DNA of 64,000 nt from Nocardiopsis sp. CNT312. Lineage in GTDB: Bacteria; Actinomycetota; Actinomycetes; Streptosporangiales; Streptosporangiaceae. The translations under genes were made by a program, and so were the position numbers. Each line of letters starts with the position of its first letter. Positions within the stretch are counted from its first letter, which is position 1. The notes beneath the pieces are model-generated. The model made no database searches, was not told where the DNA came from, and worked only from the letters and a program-made list of their open reading frames with translations. This document shows positions 24,500-32,397 of this stretch, one piece after another. The stretch spans positions 1 to 64,000 of the forward strand of contig NZ_AZXF01000020.1 of the NCBI RefSeq assembly GCF_000515115.1, written 5' to 3'.

Positions 24500-25321
24500 T
24501 CAGGCGGGGACGAAGCGGCGGACGAACCGCAGCACCTCGGCCACGGCCTCGTCTCGGTCGGTGTCGTTGAACAGCTCGTGTCGGCCCCCGGGGAAGATCC
24601 GCATGGTGGCGTCGTCGCCCGCGTAGGCCATGACGCCGCGCTTGGTGCCCTCCACGGGCACGAGGGAGTCGGCGGAGCCGTGCAGCCACAGCAGCGGGAC
24701 GCCGGTGTTCCCGGCCCCGGTGATCCGGTCCAGTTCGGTGAGCATGGCCAGGACCGTCGGCTTCTTGAACGGGCCGTGCCAGACCAGCGGGTCCTCGGCG
24801 TAGGCGGCGCCCACGGCGGGGTCGCGGGAGAGCGAGTCGGGGTCGATGGGCACGTCCGGCATCTCGTCGAGCCCGGCCAGGGTCTCCAGGACCTCCCAGC
24901 GCCCGAGCACGGGGGAGGACAGGACGAGCGCACGGACCTCCTCCGGGCGCGTCTGGGCGTAGCGCGCGGCGATCAGCCCGCCCATCGAGTGGCCGATGAG
25001 GACCAGGGGGATCGAGCGGTAGGCGGTGCGCGCTTGGGTGACGACGCGGTGTACGTCCTGCACCACGCCGGCGAAGTCCTCCACCAGCACCCGCTCGCCG
25101 GAGGAGGCGCCGTGGCCCCGGTGGTCGGCCCCGTAGACCACCGCGCCCGCGCCGACCAGGTCGGCGGCCAGTTGTTCGTAGCGTCCCAGGTGTTCGCCGT
25201 AGCCGTGGACCAGGATGGCCAGCCAGGCCGGTGCGCCCTCGGTGGGCGCCCAGGCCCGTGCCGCCAGTTTCCCGGAGCCGTCAGGGCCGCCTGCCAGTGC
25301 CCATTCGCGTGTGGTGATCAT
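24500..25321 (-). CDS. Alpha/beta hydrolase, monoacylglycerol-lipase-like
   Basis: A 273-residue serine hydrolase. HGYGEHLGRYE forms the oxyanion region, GHSMGG carries the nucleophilic Ser, HGSADSLVP the acidic residue and GRHELFND the catalytic His. The pattern is that of bacterial monoacylglycerol lipases and related lysophospholipases. It probably releases fatty acids from monoglycerides. There is no signal peptide, so it is cytoplasmic. Its stop lies four bases from the yczR stop, tail to tail. Confidence 0.88.
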   Translation of the reverse strand: MITTREWALAGGPDGSGKLAARAWAPTEGAPAWLAILVHGYGEHLGRYEQLAADLVGAGAVVYGADHRGHGASSGERVLVEDFAGVVQDVHRVVTQARTAYRSIPLVLIGHSMGGLIAARYAQTRPEEVRALVLSSPVLGRWEVLETLAGLDEMPDVPIDPDSLSRDPAVGAAYAEDPLVWHGPFKKPTVLAMLTELDRITGAGNTGVPLLWLHGSADSLVPVEGTKRGVMAYAGDDATMRIFPGGRHELFNDTDRDEAVAEVLRFVRRFVPA

Positions 25322-25660
25322 GGTTCCCAGTCTTCCTTGTCCGTCGGGAGACACATGATGGTGGTGCCCACGTTCGGGGTCTACGGTTGGGGAGGAAGAT
25401 TGACCGGTATGACCGTTGTGCGGGTTGGTGTTGCACCGGCGGACGGCGCGCATCGGGCGGATAACGATCACCGTGCGTATGTTCCACGGAGTCCCAGGCG
25501 GGCGGGTGTGCCCCGTCGATCAGCGGCAAAAGACGACATAAGGTGCAATGAGTCTTACTCACCGTTAAAAGTGATCTTCTACCCTTAAGCCTGGGGGTGC
25601 CTCGGATTGGCTGATCCGAGGCAAACCCACACAAAATCTCGACTGGAGAGGGTGACGCTC
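25322..25660. other. Divergent region with a 5'-leader hairpin for moaA
   Basis: No gene is seen. AT-richer DNA at 25540-25590 should hold the moaA promoter. At 25599-25622 GCCTCGGAT and ATCCGAGGC form a perfect nine-base hairpin with a six-base loop, 38 bases before the moaA start. It is far too small for the known molybdenum-cofactor riboswitch, so it is either an RNA stability element or a binding site. Confidence 0.45.
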
Positions 25661-26668
25661 GTGCTGGCCGACTCCTACGGGCGCGTGGCGACCGACCTCC
25701 GCGTCTCGCTCACCGACCGCTGCAACCTCAGGTGTACCTACTGCATGCCCCCCGAGGGCCTGGAGTGGCTGCCCAAGCCCGAACTGCTCACCGACGGTGA
25801 ACTCCTCCGCCTGATCGGCATCGGCGTCACCCGCCTCGGTATCACCGAGGTCCGCTTCACCGGCGGCGAACCCCTGCTCCGTCGCGGCCTGCCCGGCATC
25901 ATCGCGGGCACTGCCGCCCTCGCACCCCGTCCCCACACCGCACTCACCACCAACGGCATCGGTCTGGCCCGCATGGCCCCCGCACTCGCCGAGGCCGGAC
26001 TGGACCGGGTCAACGTCTCCCTCGACACCCTGCGCCCCGACGTGTTCGAGGAACTCGCGCGCCGCCGCCGCCTCCAGGACGTCCTCGACGGCCTCGCGGG
26101 CTCCGCCGAGTCCGGGCTCACCCCCGTCAAGGTCAACGCCGTGCTCATGCGCGGCGTCAACGACGATGAGGCCGCCGACCTGCTGCGCTACTGCGTCGAC
26201 CGCGGCTACGAACTGCGCTTCATCGAGCAGATGCCGCTGGACGCCCAGCACGGCTGGCGCCGCGACACCATGGTCACCGCCGACGACATCCTCGCACGCC
26301 TGGAGGCCGACTTCACCCTGGAAGCGGCCGACGCCGACACGCGCGGCAGCGCCCCCGCCGAACTCTTCCACGTACTGGGTGAGCGGTTCCCCAACGGGGA
26401 GCCGGCCACCGTCGGCGTCATCGGCTCGGTCACCCGGCCCTTCTGCGGCGCCTGCGACCGTGTGCGCCTGACCGCCGACGGCCAGATCCGCAACTGCCTG
26501 TTCGCCCGGGAGGAGTCCGACCTGCGCACCCCGCTGCGCGAGGGCGCCACCGACGACGAGCTCGCCGAGCGCTGGCTCTCGGCCGTGGCCGCCAAGCTGC
26601 CCGGCCACGGCATCGACGATCCCGCCTTCCTCCAGCCCGCCCGCCCCATGTCCGCCATCGGCGGGTAG
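25661..26668 (+). CDS. moaA: GTP 3',8-cyclase MoaA
   Basis: A 335-residue radical-SAM enzyme. The N-terminal iron-sulfur cluster Cys are in CNLRCTYC (residues 21-28), RFTGGEPLLR binds SAM, and the second cluster is in FCGACDRVRL and NCLF near the end. The C-terminal Gly-Gly (SAIGG) that activates the enzyme is present. MoaA turns GTP into 3',8-cyclo-GTP, the first step of molybdopterin synthesis. GTGs at 25652 and 25661 are possible; the second leaves nine bases after GAGAGG. mobA lies just downstream. Confidence 0.94.
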   Translation: MLADSYGRVATDLRVSLTDRCNLRCTYCMPPEGLEWLPKPELLTDGELLRLIGIGVTRLGITEVRFTGGEPLLRRGLPGIIAGTAALAPRPHTALTTNGIGLARMAPALAEAGLDRVNVSLDTLRPDVFEELARRRRLQDVLDGLAGSAESGLTPVKVNAVLMRGVNDDEAADLLRYCVDRGYELRFIEQMPLDAQHGWRRDTMVTADDILARLEADFTLEAADADTRGSAPAELFHVLGERFPNGEPATVGVIGSVTRPFCGACDRVRLTADGQIRNCLFAREESDLRTPLREGATDDELAERWLSAVAAKLPGHGIDDPAFLQPARPMSAIGG

Positions 26669-26672
26669 CCCG

Positions 26673-26702
26673 GTGTCGGCCGCCAGGTGCGGCGGCCGAC
26701 AC
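26673..26702 (+). terminator. Terminator after moaA
   Basis: GTGTCGGCCGCC and GGCGGCCGACAC form a perfect 12-base stem with a six-base loop, starting five bases past the stop. Confidence 0.7.
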
Positions 26703-26782
26703 CCCTTCGGGGAGCGGAGCCGCGTTCCTGGGGCGGGGGCGTCGTGCCGGCCGAAAACCAACTAGTCGGTTTTATTGTGGCG

Positions 26783-26929
26783 GCGGTGGGCGTGGAGTGC
26801 CGCAAGGACCTGGGCGTGGTGGACGAGATCACCGGCGCCTACAAGGACCCGGAGCCGGTGATCGAGGCGCAGGCCGACCTGGTCGAGGTCGTCCGCCACC
26901 CGCGGCAGGTGGTGTGGGTCAAGGGGTGA
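26783..26929 (+). pseudogene. 3' remnant of an RtcB RNA-ligase gene
   Basis: The last 48 codons of an open frame read GVECRKDLGVVDEI and YKDPEPVIEAQADLVEVV, ending RQVVWVKG with a proper stop. This is the C-terminal end of RtcB (tRNA-splicing ligase), whose family ending is close to AYKDIDxVIEAQxDLVEVV then RQVVCVKG. The catalytic Cys and His residues of RtcB lie far upstream in the protein and are absent here; no RtcB-like text precedes 26780. It is a truncated relic between moaA and mobA. Confidence 0.6.
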
Positions 26930-26951
26930 GCCCGTGGTGCAGGCTGGGGGC

Positions 26952-27533
26952 ATGACGAGCACACGTACCATCCGCCTGGACGCGGTCGTCCTGGCCGGGG
27001 GAGGGGCGCGCCGCCTGGGCGGCACCGACAAGCCCGGCCTGGTCGTGGGCGGGCGGACCCTGCTGGAGCGGGTCGCCGGGGCGGTCCGCTCCCACACGCC
27101 CGACGCGGGCCTGACCGTGGTCGGGCCCGAGCGCGGGAGCCCGCGCGCCCGCTACGTCCGCGAGGACCCGCCCGGATCGGGGCCGGTCCCGGCCCTGCGC
27201 GCCGGACTGGCCCGCGTGGAACGGGAGTGGTTCGCGCTGCTGGCCGCCGACCTGCCGCACCTGGCCCCGGCCCACCTCACGGAACTCTCCGCCGTGCTCA
27301 CCGAGGCGGACACCGGGGCGGTGTACGTGGACTCCGGGGGGCGCGAGCAGTGGCTCACCGGCCTCTGGCGCACCGCCGCCGTGCGCGAGGCGCTCGCCGC
27401 CTACGAGGGCCGGTCGCTGTACCGCCTGCTCGGCCCGCTGGAGCCCCGGACGGTGCCGCTGCCGGGCGGGGGCGCCTTCGACGTCGACACCCCCGAGGAC
27501 CTGGAGCGTGCCCGTCGCGACCTGGACTGGTAA
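26952..27533 (+). CDS. mobA: Molybdenum cofactor guanylyltransferase MobA
   Basis: A 193-residue nucleotidyltransferase. VVLAGGGARRLGGTDKP is the GTP-binding loop with its Lys, AADLPHL the Mg-binding Asp block, and FDVDTPEDLERA the usual ending. It transfers GMP from GTP to molybdopterin to make the guanine-dinucleotide cofactor. The ATG at 26952 has a GGGGG just before it; a GTG six codons upstream is less likely. With moaA it marks a small cofactor locus, split by the rtcB relic. Confidence 0.9.
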   Translation: MTSTRTIRLDAVVLAGGGARRLGGTDKPGLVVGGRTLLERVAGAVRSHTPDAGLTVVGPERGSPRARYVREDPPGSGPVPALRAGLARVEREWFALLAADLPHLAPAHLTELSAVLTEADTGAVYVDSGGREQWLTGLWRTAAVREALAAYEGRSLYRLLGPLEPRTVPLPGGGAFDVDTPEDLERARRDLDW

Positions 27534-27599
27534 GGCGGAGGTCCCTCGCAAGCGCCAGTGCGTTCGAGCGCTTGGCGGGTCGCCGTAAGCTGAGGAGCG

Positions 27600-27634
27600 G
27601 AACGGGGTGCGCCGTGGACGGGCGCACCCCGTTC
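27600..27634. terminator. Bidirectional terminator after mobA
   Basis: GAACGGGGTGCGCC and GGCGCACCCCGTTC are perfect 14-base arms around a seven-base loop. It sits between the mobA stop and the stop of the converging minus-strand gene. Confidence 0.8.
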
Positions 27635-27639
27635 TCCCC

Positions 27640-27858
27640 TCATCCCTCGAACTCGTCCATCGGTACGACCTCGCGCAGGAACCCGCGCAGGTCCAGGAAG
27701 TTCGACAGGTACTCGCGGTGTTCGTCGCACGCCGTCCACACCTTCCGGCGGTCCGGCGCGTGCAGCTTCGGGTTGTTCCACACCAGCGCCCACCGGGCGT
27801 TCGCGCGGCAGTCCCGCCGGGAGCAGCGCGGGGACTCGGCGGTGTCGGGATGACTCAA
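27640..27858 (-). CDS. Conserved small Cys/His protein of actinomycetes
   Basis: A 72-residue protein with CSRRDCRANARWALVWNNPK, then KVWTACDEHREYLSNFL. The pattern Cys-x4-Cys and Cys-x2-His suggests a small zinc-binding fold. Homologues in actinomycetes are often labelled acetone carboxylase, which is not supported by any motif. I chose the TTG at 27858, with GGGGA five bases upstream; no better start exists. It lies directly downstream of the C-loop RNA on the same strand. Confidence 0.7.
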   Translation of the reverse strand: MSHPDTAESPRCSRRDCRANARWALVWNNPKLHAPDRRKVWTACDEHREYLSNFLDLRGFLREVVPMDEFEG

Positions 27859-27934
27859 TCCTGTCCCCAAGGCAGTCGTCGTCGGCCTGTGGTCAAGGCG
27901 TGGCCACGTGCGGTCAAAGCCACCGCTCGGCGGC

Positions 27935-28046
27935 AAAAAAGGCGACGCCGGGTGGTTACGGGGGCAAACCACCCGGCGTCGCGTGTGATGTTTCGACGGG
28001 GGCTCGAAACATCACCCCGCGCTCCGACGGGGGACCGAAGCGCTAG
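27935..28046 (-). ncRNA. 6C-like small RNA with three C-loop hairpins
   Basis: Read on the minus strand, three hairpins follow each other. The first (28043-28019) has a nine-pair stem including two G-U pairs and loop UCCCCCG. The second (28015-27985) has a perfect 12-pair stem and loop GCCCCCG. The third (27982-27942) has a perfect 16-pair stem and loop UGCCCCCGU and is followed by six U, so it is also an intrinsic terminator. The G-U pairs and the U run fix the strand. Actinobacterial 6C RNA is defined by hairpins with runs of C in the loops. It has a promoter just upstream and no open frame. Confidence 0.72.
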
Positions 28047-28051
28047 AACCC

Positions 28052-28083
28052 AATGTACACCGCAGCCCCCGGGGGTACGTCAA
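28052..28083 (-). promoter_or_regulatory. Promoter of the C-loop RNA
   Basis: On the minus strand TTGACG at 28083-28078 is a good -35 element. TGTACATT at 28059-28052 offers a -10 at a spacing of 18 (TGTACA) or 20 (TACATT). Transcription would start near 28046, just ahead of the first hairpin. Confidence 0.5.
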
Positions 28084-28375
28084 GAGCTGATTACGACGTT
28101 GTCTCGGGACAGTCCCGCCGGACATGGGCCTTAAGTACCAGGTCAGGGCTAATCTGGCACTTTGCCCGCTCTTTCCTGCCACGGGCTTCGGCCCGGGGCG
28201 TCCCCCGTGTCGCTTCCGCCCCAAGGGGGCCCCTCTATCACGCCAGCGAAGGGCAAAGTCCCACCACCGCCCCCGCGTGTCGACCGCCTTCGGTGTCGGT
28301 GTCGTCCAGTGTGACCATTGGGGCTCCCGGAACCAGGGACCGGGAGGCCGCGCAACGACAACCCAGGGGGCGCTC

Positions 28376-28585
28376 ATGTCTCACCACACGTACCGCGTCA
28401 CGGAGATCGTCGGCACCTCGCCCGACGGGGTCGACGACGCCATCCGCAACGGCATCGGCAGGGCCTCGACCAGCCTGCGCGGCCTCGACTGGTTCGAGGT
28501 GACCGAGATCCGCGGTCACATCGAGGACAACGTCATCGGGCACTACCAGGTGGGCCTGAAGGTCGGGTTCCGGCTGGAGGGGTGA
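28376..28585 (+). CDS. Dodecin flavin-binding protein
   Basis: A 69-residue protein with the dodecin pattern: YRVTEIVGTSPDGVDDAIRN, LDWFEVTEIRG with the Trp that stacks on flavin, and VIGHYQVGLKVGFRLE at the end. Dodecins form hollow 12-mers that store riboflavin or FMN and guard against its photochemistry. The ATG has GGGGG five bases upstream. The open frame continues upstream but has no similarity there. The gene is monocistronic. Confidence 0.92.
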   Translation: MSHHTYRVTEIVGTSPDGVDDAIRNGIGRASTSLRGLDWFEVTEIRGHIEDNVIGHYQVGLKVGFRLEG

Positions 28586-28634
28586 GGGGCGCTCGGGCGG
28601 CTCCCCGGGCGCGCTTCGAGGGCCGCCCGGGGCC

Positions 28635-29432
28635 TCAGCCCTGCGAACCCGAACCGGTGCCGCGCTGCACGTCCACGTGCACGTGGTCCAGGTGCCGCAG
28701 GATCTCGTTGTCGGGGTCGGGCGCGTCGTAGTCGCGCCAGCCCATGGAGGGGCGGTAGGTGCTCCAGATGCGGTCGTCGAAGATGATGACGTCGATCTCG
28801 TAGTCCGGGGCGTGCGCGATCAGCCAGTGCGCCAGGACCCACCCCGAGCGGCGGTTGCCCTCGTCGACCGGCCGGTAGAAGATGTCGATGGCCCGCCCCT
28901 CGTAGTGGGCCGACCGCTCGCCGTGCCCGGTGTTGTAGCCACCGGGGGTGTAGCCGCCCAGGGACAGGCCGCCGAAGACGCCCTGCATGCCCTGTCTGAG
29001 GTGTTCGGCGCGCGCCGTGAGTCCGGACGGCTCCAGGCCCTCCTGGACCGCCAGGTCGGGGTTCTTGCCGGACCGGCAGGTCAGCGACGGTCCGGCATCC
29101 CCCTCGGGTCCCTCCACCAGGGCGGTCATCACGGGTTCGGGGATGTCGGCGGTGTCGGGTGCGGTGATCGGTGCGGCCTCCCCCTGGGCCAGGACCGCGG
29201 CCGCTGTGGTCGCACGCCGGGCCTGGTCGCGGTCGAGGGGGAAGTCCTCCCCGCCCACCCACGCGGCGCACTCCGGCCCCCAGGGAGGTGTGAGGGAGGG
29301 GGTGGCGCGTTCGGCGATCCACCCCACGGCGAGGACGGCCGCGACGGCCAGTGCGACCAGGACCGCGAGGGAGATCAGCGGCCCCCGCCAACGGCTCCTG
29401 GACCGCCGCCTGTGCACCGTGTCCCCGCTCAT
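28635..29432 (-). CDS. Membrane-anchored M15-like peptidase domain protein
   Basis: A 265-residue protein with a basic cytoplasmic N terminus and one membrane helix (about 18-42), then an extracytoplasmic domain. GHGERSAHYEGRAIDIFY and the late LDHVHVDV give the His-x(6)-Asp and His-x-His zinc ligands of the M15/LAS fold. Such domains cut peptidoglycan peptides or simply bind them. SAHYEGRAID is the form usual in actinomycete proteins of unknown substrate. It converges on the dodecin gene. Confidence 0.75.
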   Translation of the reverse strand: MSGDTVHRRRSRSRWRGPLISLAVLVALAVAAVLAVGWIAERATPSLTPPWGPECAAWVGGEDFPLDRDQARRATTAAAVLAQGEAAPITAPDTADIPEPVMTALVEGPEGDAGPSLTCRSGKNPDLAVQEGLEPSGLTARAEHLRQGMQGVFGGLSLGGYTPGGYNTGHGERSAHYEGRAIDIFYRPVDEGNRRSGWVLAHWLIAHAPDYEIDVIIFDDRIWSTYRPSMGWRDYDAPDPDNEILRHLDHVHVDVQRGTGSGSQG

Positions 29433-29524
29433 GCGCCCTCGCCCCGTCCGTCGCCACCGGCCCCTCGCCGTGCGTGCGAGGGATCTCGCCCGGACAACGG
29501 ACGGGGCCCGGCCGGAGTTTCTCC

Positions 29525-30238
29525 TCAGAGAACCGACCACAGGACGAACACGCCGCCCAGCAGCAGGGTCAGTGCCCAGACCCGGTCCATCGTGACCCCG
29601 CGCCACCTCAGGGCGTGGGAGCCGAGGAAGTCGTAGGCCAGGAGGGCGGCCACGGACGCCGCGCAGAACATGGCCGCGGTGTGCACCCCCGTCGCCGCCA
29701 GGCCGAGCAGGGTCGCGTCCCACAGCGTCCACGTCCCCTCCGCGGCGGTGGTCACGGTCGCCGGGGAGGCTTCCGGCACACCCGTGGCGGAGGCCTCGGC
29801 GGCGTGTCCCCCGTGGCCGTGTCCTCCGTGGGCGTGGGCGAGCTGGCCCGCCAGCACCGGCATGAGCATCAGCCCCGCCCCGTGGGCCGAGGCCATCAGG
29901 AACGACCACGCGCAGACCTGCCACAGGGGCAGTCGCACCTCGCGCCAGTGGAAGTGCCGGTGCGAGAGCAGCATCCACAGTCCGGCCAGGACGATCAGGG
30001 CGCCGCCGGCCACGGGGAAGAGGACCGACGCGGTGGCCGAACCGGTGACGGTGATGGCGACCGCCGCCACGCCGACGCTCACGGCGTGCCCCGCCGCGAT
30101 CGCGGGGACCGAGCGCAGGACCTGCCTCCGCCCGCCCTCCTGCATGCCCCGTGACACGGCCAGGAGCCAGCCCATGCCCGGGTGCAGGCCGTGGAAGGCA
30201 CCCAGAGCGACGAGGGTCCAGAGCTGCGCGTTCGTCAC
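29525..30238 (-). CDS. His-rich polytopic membrane protein, NicO/RcnA-like
   Basis: A 237-residue protein with six or so membrane helices. LGAFHGLHPGMGWLLAV in the first helix resembles the metal-site helix of NicO/RcnA nickel-cobalt exporters, and a His/Gly loop HAHGGHGHGGH lies mid-protein, as in many metal carriers. A role in transition-metal export is inferred; the family is not certain. The GTG start at 30238 is chosen since the upstream open frame crosses a large palindrome. The LCP gene lies upstream on the same strand. Confidence 0.65.
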   Translation of the reverse strand: MTNAQLWTLVALGAFHGLHPGMGWLLAVSRGMQEGGRRQVLRSVPAIAAGHAVSVGVAAVAITVTGSATASVLFPVAGGALIVLAGLWMLLSHRHFHWREVRLPLWQVCAWSFLMASAHGAGLMLMPVLAGQLAHAHGGHGHGGHAAEASATGVPEASPATVTTAAEGTWTLWDATLLGLAATGVHTAAMFCAASVAALLAYDFLGSHALRWRGVTMDRVWALTLLLGGVFVLWSVL

Positions 30239-30278
30239 GGCGCCAAGGGTCACACGGGCTCTGGTCCGTGACAAAGCG

Positions 30279-30318
30279 AAGAACCCCATATGGCCGGTTC
30301 CGGTCATATGGGGTTCTT
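30279..30318. repeat. Long AT-centred inverted repeat upstream of the His-rich protein
   Basis: AAGAACCCCATATG and CATATGGGGTTCTT are perfect 14-base arms around 12 bases that themselves contain CCGG-TT-CCGG. It sits 41 bases before the 30238 start and 50 bases past the LCP stop. It could be the LCP terminator or a metal-regulator operator. Confidence 0.65.
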
Positions 30319-30368
30319 TATGTTTATCTATCTCAAGGGGGAGAGCAGCCCTTCGCGGACGCCGTTCC

Positions 30369-32027
30369 TCAGGGGCAGAGGGTGTTCAGGTCGATGGCGT
30401 CCTCGCCCACCTGGCGGCCGGGGTCGGCGGGAGCCGGCTCCTCCAGGCCGGTGTACTCCTGCCACGCGGTGAGGTCGTCCTCGGGGGAGGGCTCGGTGCC
30501 GTCGCCTGGACTCGCCTGGACGCCGTCCTCCGGCGAGGCGGAGGGGGATTCCGCGGGCCCCGCGGGCAGCGCGTCGCCGCCGGCGCCCAGCGCCTCGGCG
30601 ACCAGGTTCTTGACCATCTCCCAGTCCGGGTTGCCGGTGTACACCTGCGGGGGCGACAGCTGGAGGGTGCTCATCGAACCGGAGCCACCGACCAGGTCGG
30701 CCAGTTCGATGAACGCGGGCACCTTGGTCTGCGGGATGTCCGTGGTCAGCGTGCGCTGGGTCGCGCCCGCCAGCTCCCGGTAGCCGGTCAGGACCGTGGC
30801 GGGGTCGATCTGGTCGGCCACGTACTTGATCAGGCAGCCTTGGCGGCCCATGCGCCCGTAGTCGTCGGAGTTGACCCGCGAGCGCCCGTACCAGAGCGCC
30901 TCGTAACCGTCGAGCCGGCGCAGGCCGGGCTCCAGGACACCGCCGTGGACACCGTAGGGGAGCGGCTCCTCGATGAGGACCTGGATACCGCCCACGGCGT
31001 CGATCAGGTCGCGAAAGCCCAGCATGTCGACCATCGCGTAGTACTTCACGTCCAAGCCGATGTTGTAGCCGATGACGGCCTTGAGGGTGTCGGCGGCGGG
31101 GTCCACCGCGGTCGGGTTGACCGCCAGTGCCCCGGGGTCCTCGGCCACCGTCTGGTACACCTCGTTGAGGAGGTCGTCGAAACCCCACGGCGGCGGGTAG
31201 CGCTCGGCCAGCGCCGTTCCCGTCGGGAACTGCGCGTCCTCCAGGTTGCGGGGCAGCCCGATGAGTACGGTGTCACCGGTGTCGGTGTCGATGCTGGCGA
31301 CCATCATCGAGTCGGTGCGCGTCCCGTAGCGGTTCTCCGCCGAGTCCGATCCCAGGAGCAGGACGTTGACCCGGTCGGCCCCGTTCCAGGGGTCCGCGTC
31401 GTCGTGCGGGGGCTCGCTGTCGGGCTCGGGCGAGCCGAAGAGCGAGGCCAGCGTCTGGTGGGCGGTGTATCCGGCGTGCAGGACCATGCCGGAGGGTACG
31501 GCCACCGCCAGGCAGAGGAGGAGGACGGCCGCGGCACCCAGCACCTGCCGACCGACCGTGGCGCCCGGCGGCCGGGTGATCGTCCAGGAGTGCACGATGA
31601 CCGCCATCCACAGCACCGCCGCCGCGAACACCCCGGCCATGGCCGCCAGGAGCCACTGGCTCTGCACGGCGATACCGGCCAGCCGGGTCGTCGCCTCCGA
31701 CGTGTCGGAGGCGATCCACACGGCCGCGGCCGCGAGAACGGCGACGATCAGCAGGTACACACCCAGGATCAGGGCCCCCGACCGGCGGCGGTCCATCCGC
31801 AGGTGCGCCGCGCCCGGCAGCGGCACCGATACCGCGGTCCACAGCAGGGCCCGTCGTATGCCCCGTCGGACCCCGGGCCCCTTCTCTTGCCGCTCTTCTC
31901 CGCCAGCCACCGGCGATTCCTCTCCTGCCGCGGGGGTGCTGTGTCCCCGTGTCGCGGTACGGCCGAACGCCCACCGGTCGACGGCACGCACCGGGCACCC
32001 TGGCATGTCACCGGGCGCTTCTGTCAT
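30369..32027 (-). CDS. LytR-CpsA-Psr (LCP) family protein
   Basis: A 552-residue protein. After a 60-residue cytoplasmic part come about four membrane helices (roughly 75-190), then the LCP domain: VNVLLLGSDSAENRYGTRTD, SMMVASIDTDTGDTVLIGLP with the catalytic Arg-Asn (PRNLED), and ALWYGRSRVNSDDYGRMGRQ. The tail (about 490-552) is Pro/Ser/Asp-rich. LCP enzymes ligate teichoic-type or arabinogalactan polymers to peptidoglycan. The extra membrane helices ahead of the domain distinguish it from single-pass members. The start is unclear: ATGs at 32027 and 32003 and a GTG at 32033 all lack a good ribosome site. Confidence 0.85.
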   Translation of the reverse strand: MTEAPGDMPGCPVRAVDRWAFGRTATRGHSTPAAGEESPVAGGEERQEKGPGVRRGIRRALLWTAVSVPLPGAAHLRMDRRRSGALILGVYLLIVAVLAAAAVWIASDTSEATTRLAGIAVQSQWLLAAMAGVFAAAVLWMAVIVHSWTITRPPGATVGRQVLGAAAVLLLCLAVAVPSGMVLHAGYTAHQTLASLFGSPEPDSEPPHDDADPWNGADRVNVLLLGSDSAENRYGTRTDSMMVASIDTDTGDTVLIGLPRNLEDAQFPTGTALAERYPPPWGFDDLLNEVYQTVAEDPGALAVNPTAVDPAADTLKAVIGYNIGLDVKYYAMVDMLGFRDLIDAVGGIQVLIEEPLPYGVHGGVLEPGLRRLDGYEALWYGRSRVNSDDYGRMGRQGCLIKYVADQIDPATVLTGYRELAGATQRTLTTDIPQTKVPAFIELADLVGGSGSMSTLQLSPPQVYTGNPDWEMVKNLVAEALGAGGDALPAGPAESPSASPEDGVQASPGDGTEPSPEDDLTAWQEYTGLEEPAPADPGRQVGEDAIDLNTLCP

Positions 32028-32397
32028 GTGCACGTGTTCGAGGGGTGCCCCGGATTCCCCCGCTGCGCCGCCGAACGGGTCATGGGACCTTCGGCGCGCA
32101 CGACGCGCGGGGCGCTCGACGCCTACCGCGCGGAGCCCCTCTGTTCAGTGTGGACCTTTTGTCTGGGTTGTGGGTGCGGAGGTTGGCTCATTCTTGATCT
32201 TCTATACAAGTCTGTTATGTACGAGAGAGGTCGTCACTGAGTGGTTGGACGGCGCTTTCCTGTCGTTCACACGGGCGAAGCGGCCGTTTTCTTTCGCGAT
32301 CGGTAGTGGAGTCGTCCCGTAGCTGCGATGATCTGGCCGCAGGAGGGCGCGTCGTTCGGGGGAAGGGCGGCGTCATGGGAACGAAAGAGGCACCATC
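32028..32397. other. Divergent promoter region, LCP / Lrp-type regulator
   Basis: Non-coding. An AT-richer patch at 32185-32225 (TTGATC, TATACA, TTATGT) looks like promoter DNA reading toward the Lrp gene. A seven-codon frame, MYERGRH, begins at 32218 right after it; it may be chance. Confidence 0.4.

Noticed and set aside
25599-25622. Molybdenum-cofactor riboswitch upstream of moaA
   Set aside because: Only one small hairpin is present; the known riboswitch is several times larger and more complex.
27640-27858. Acetone carboxylase name often used for such small proteins
   Set aside because: No carboxylase motif or size; only a small Cys/His protein is supported.
27859-28375. tRNA or CRISPR repeats in the hairpin-rich gap
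   Set aside because: No cloverleaf or T-loop sequence, and the hairpins differ in sequence and are not spaced repeats.
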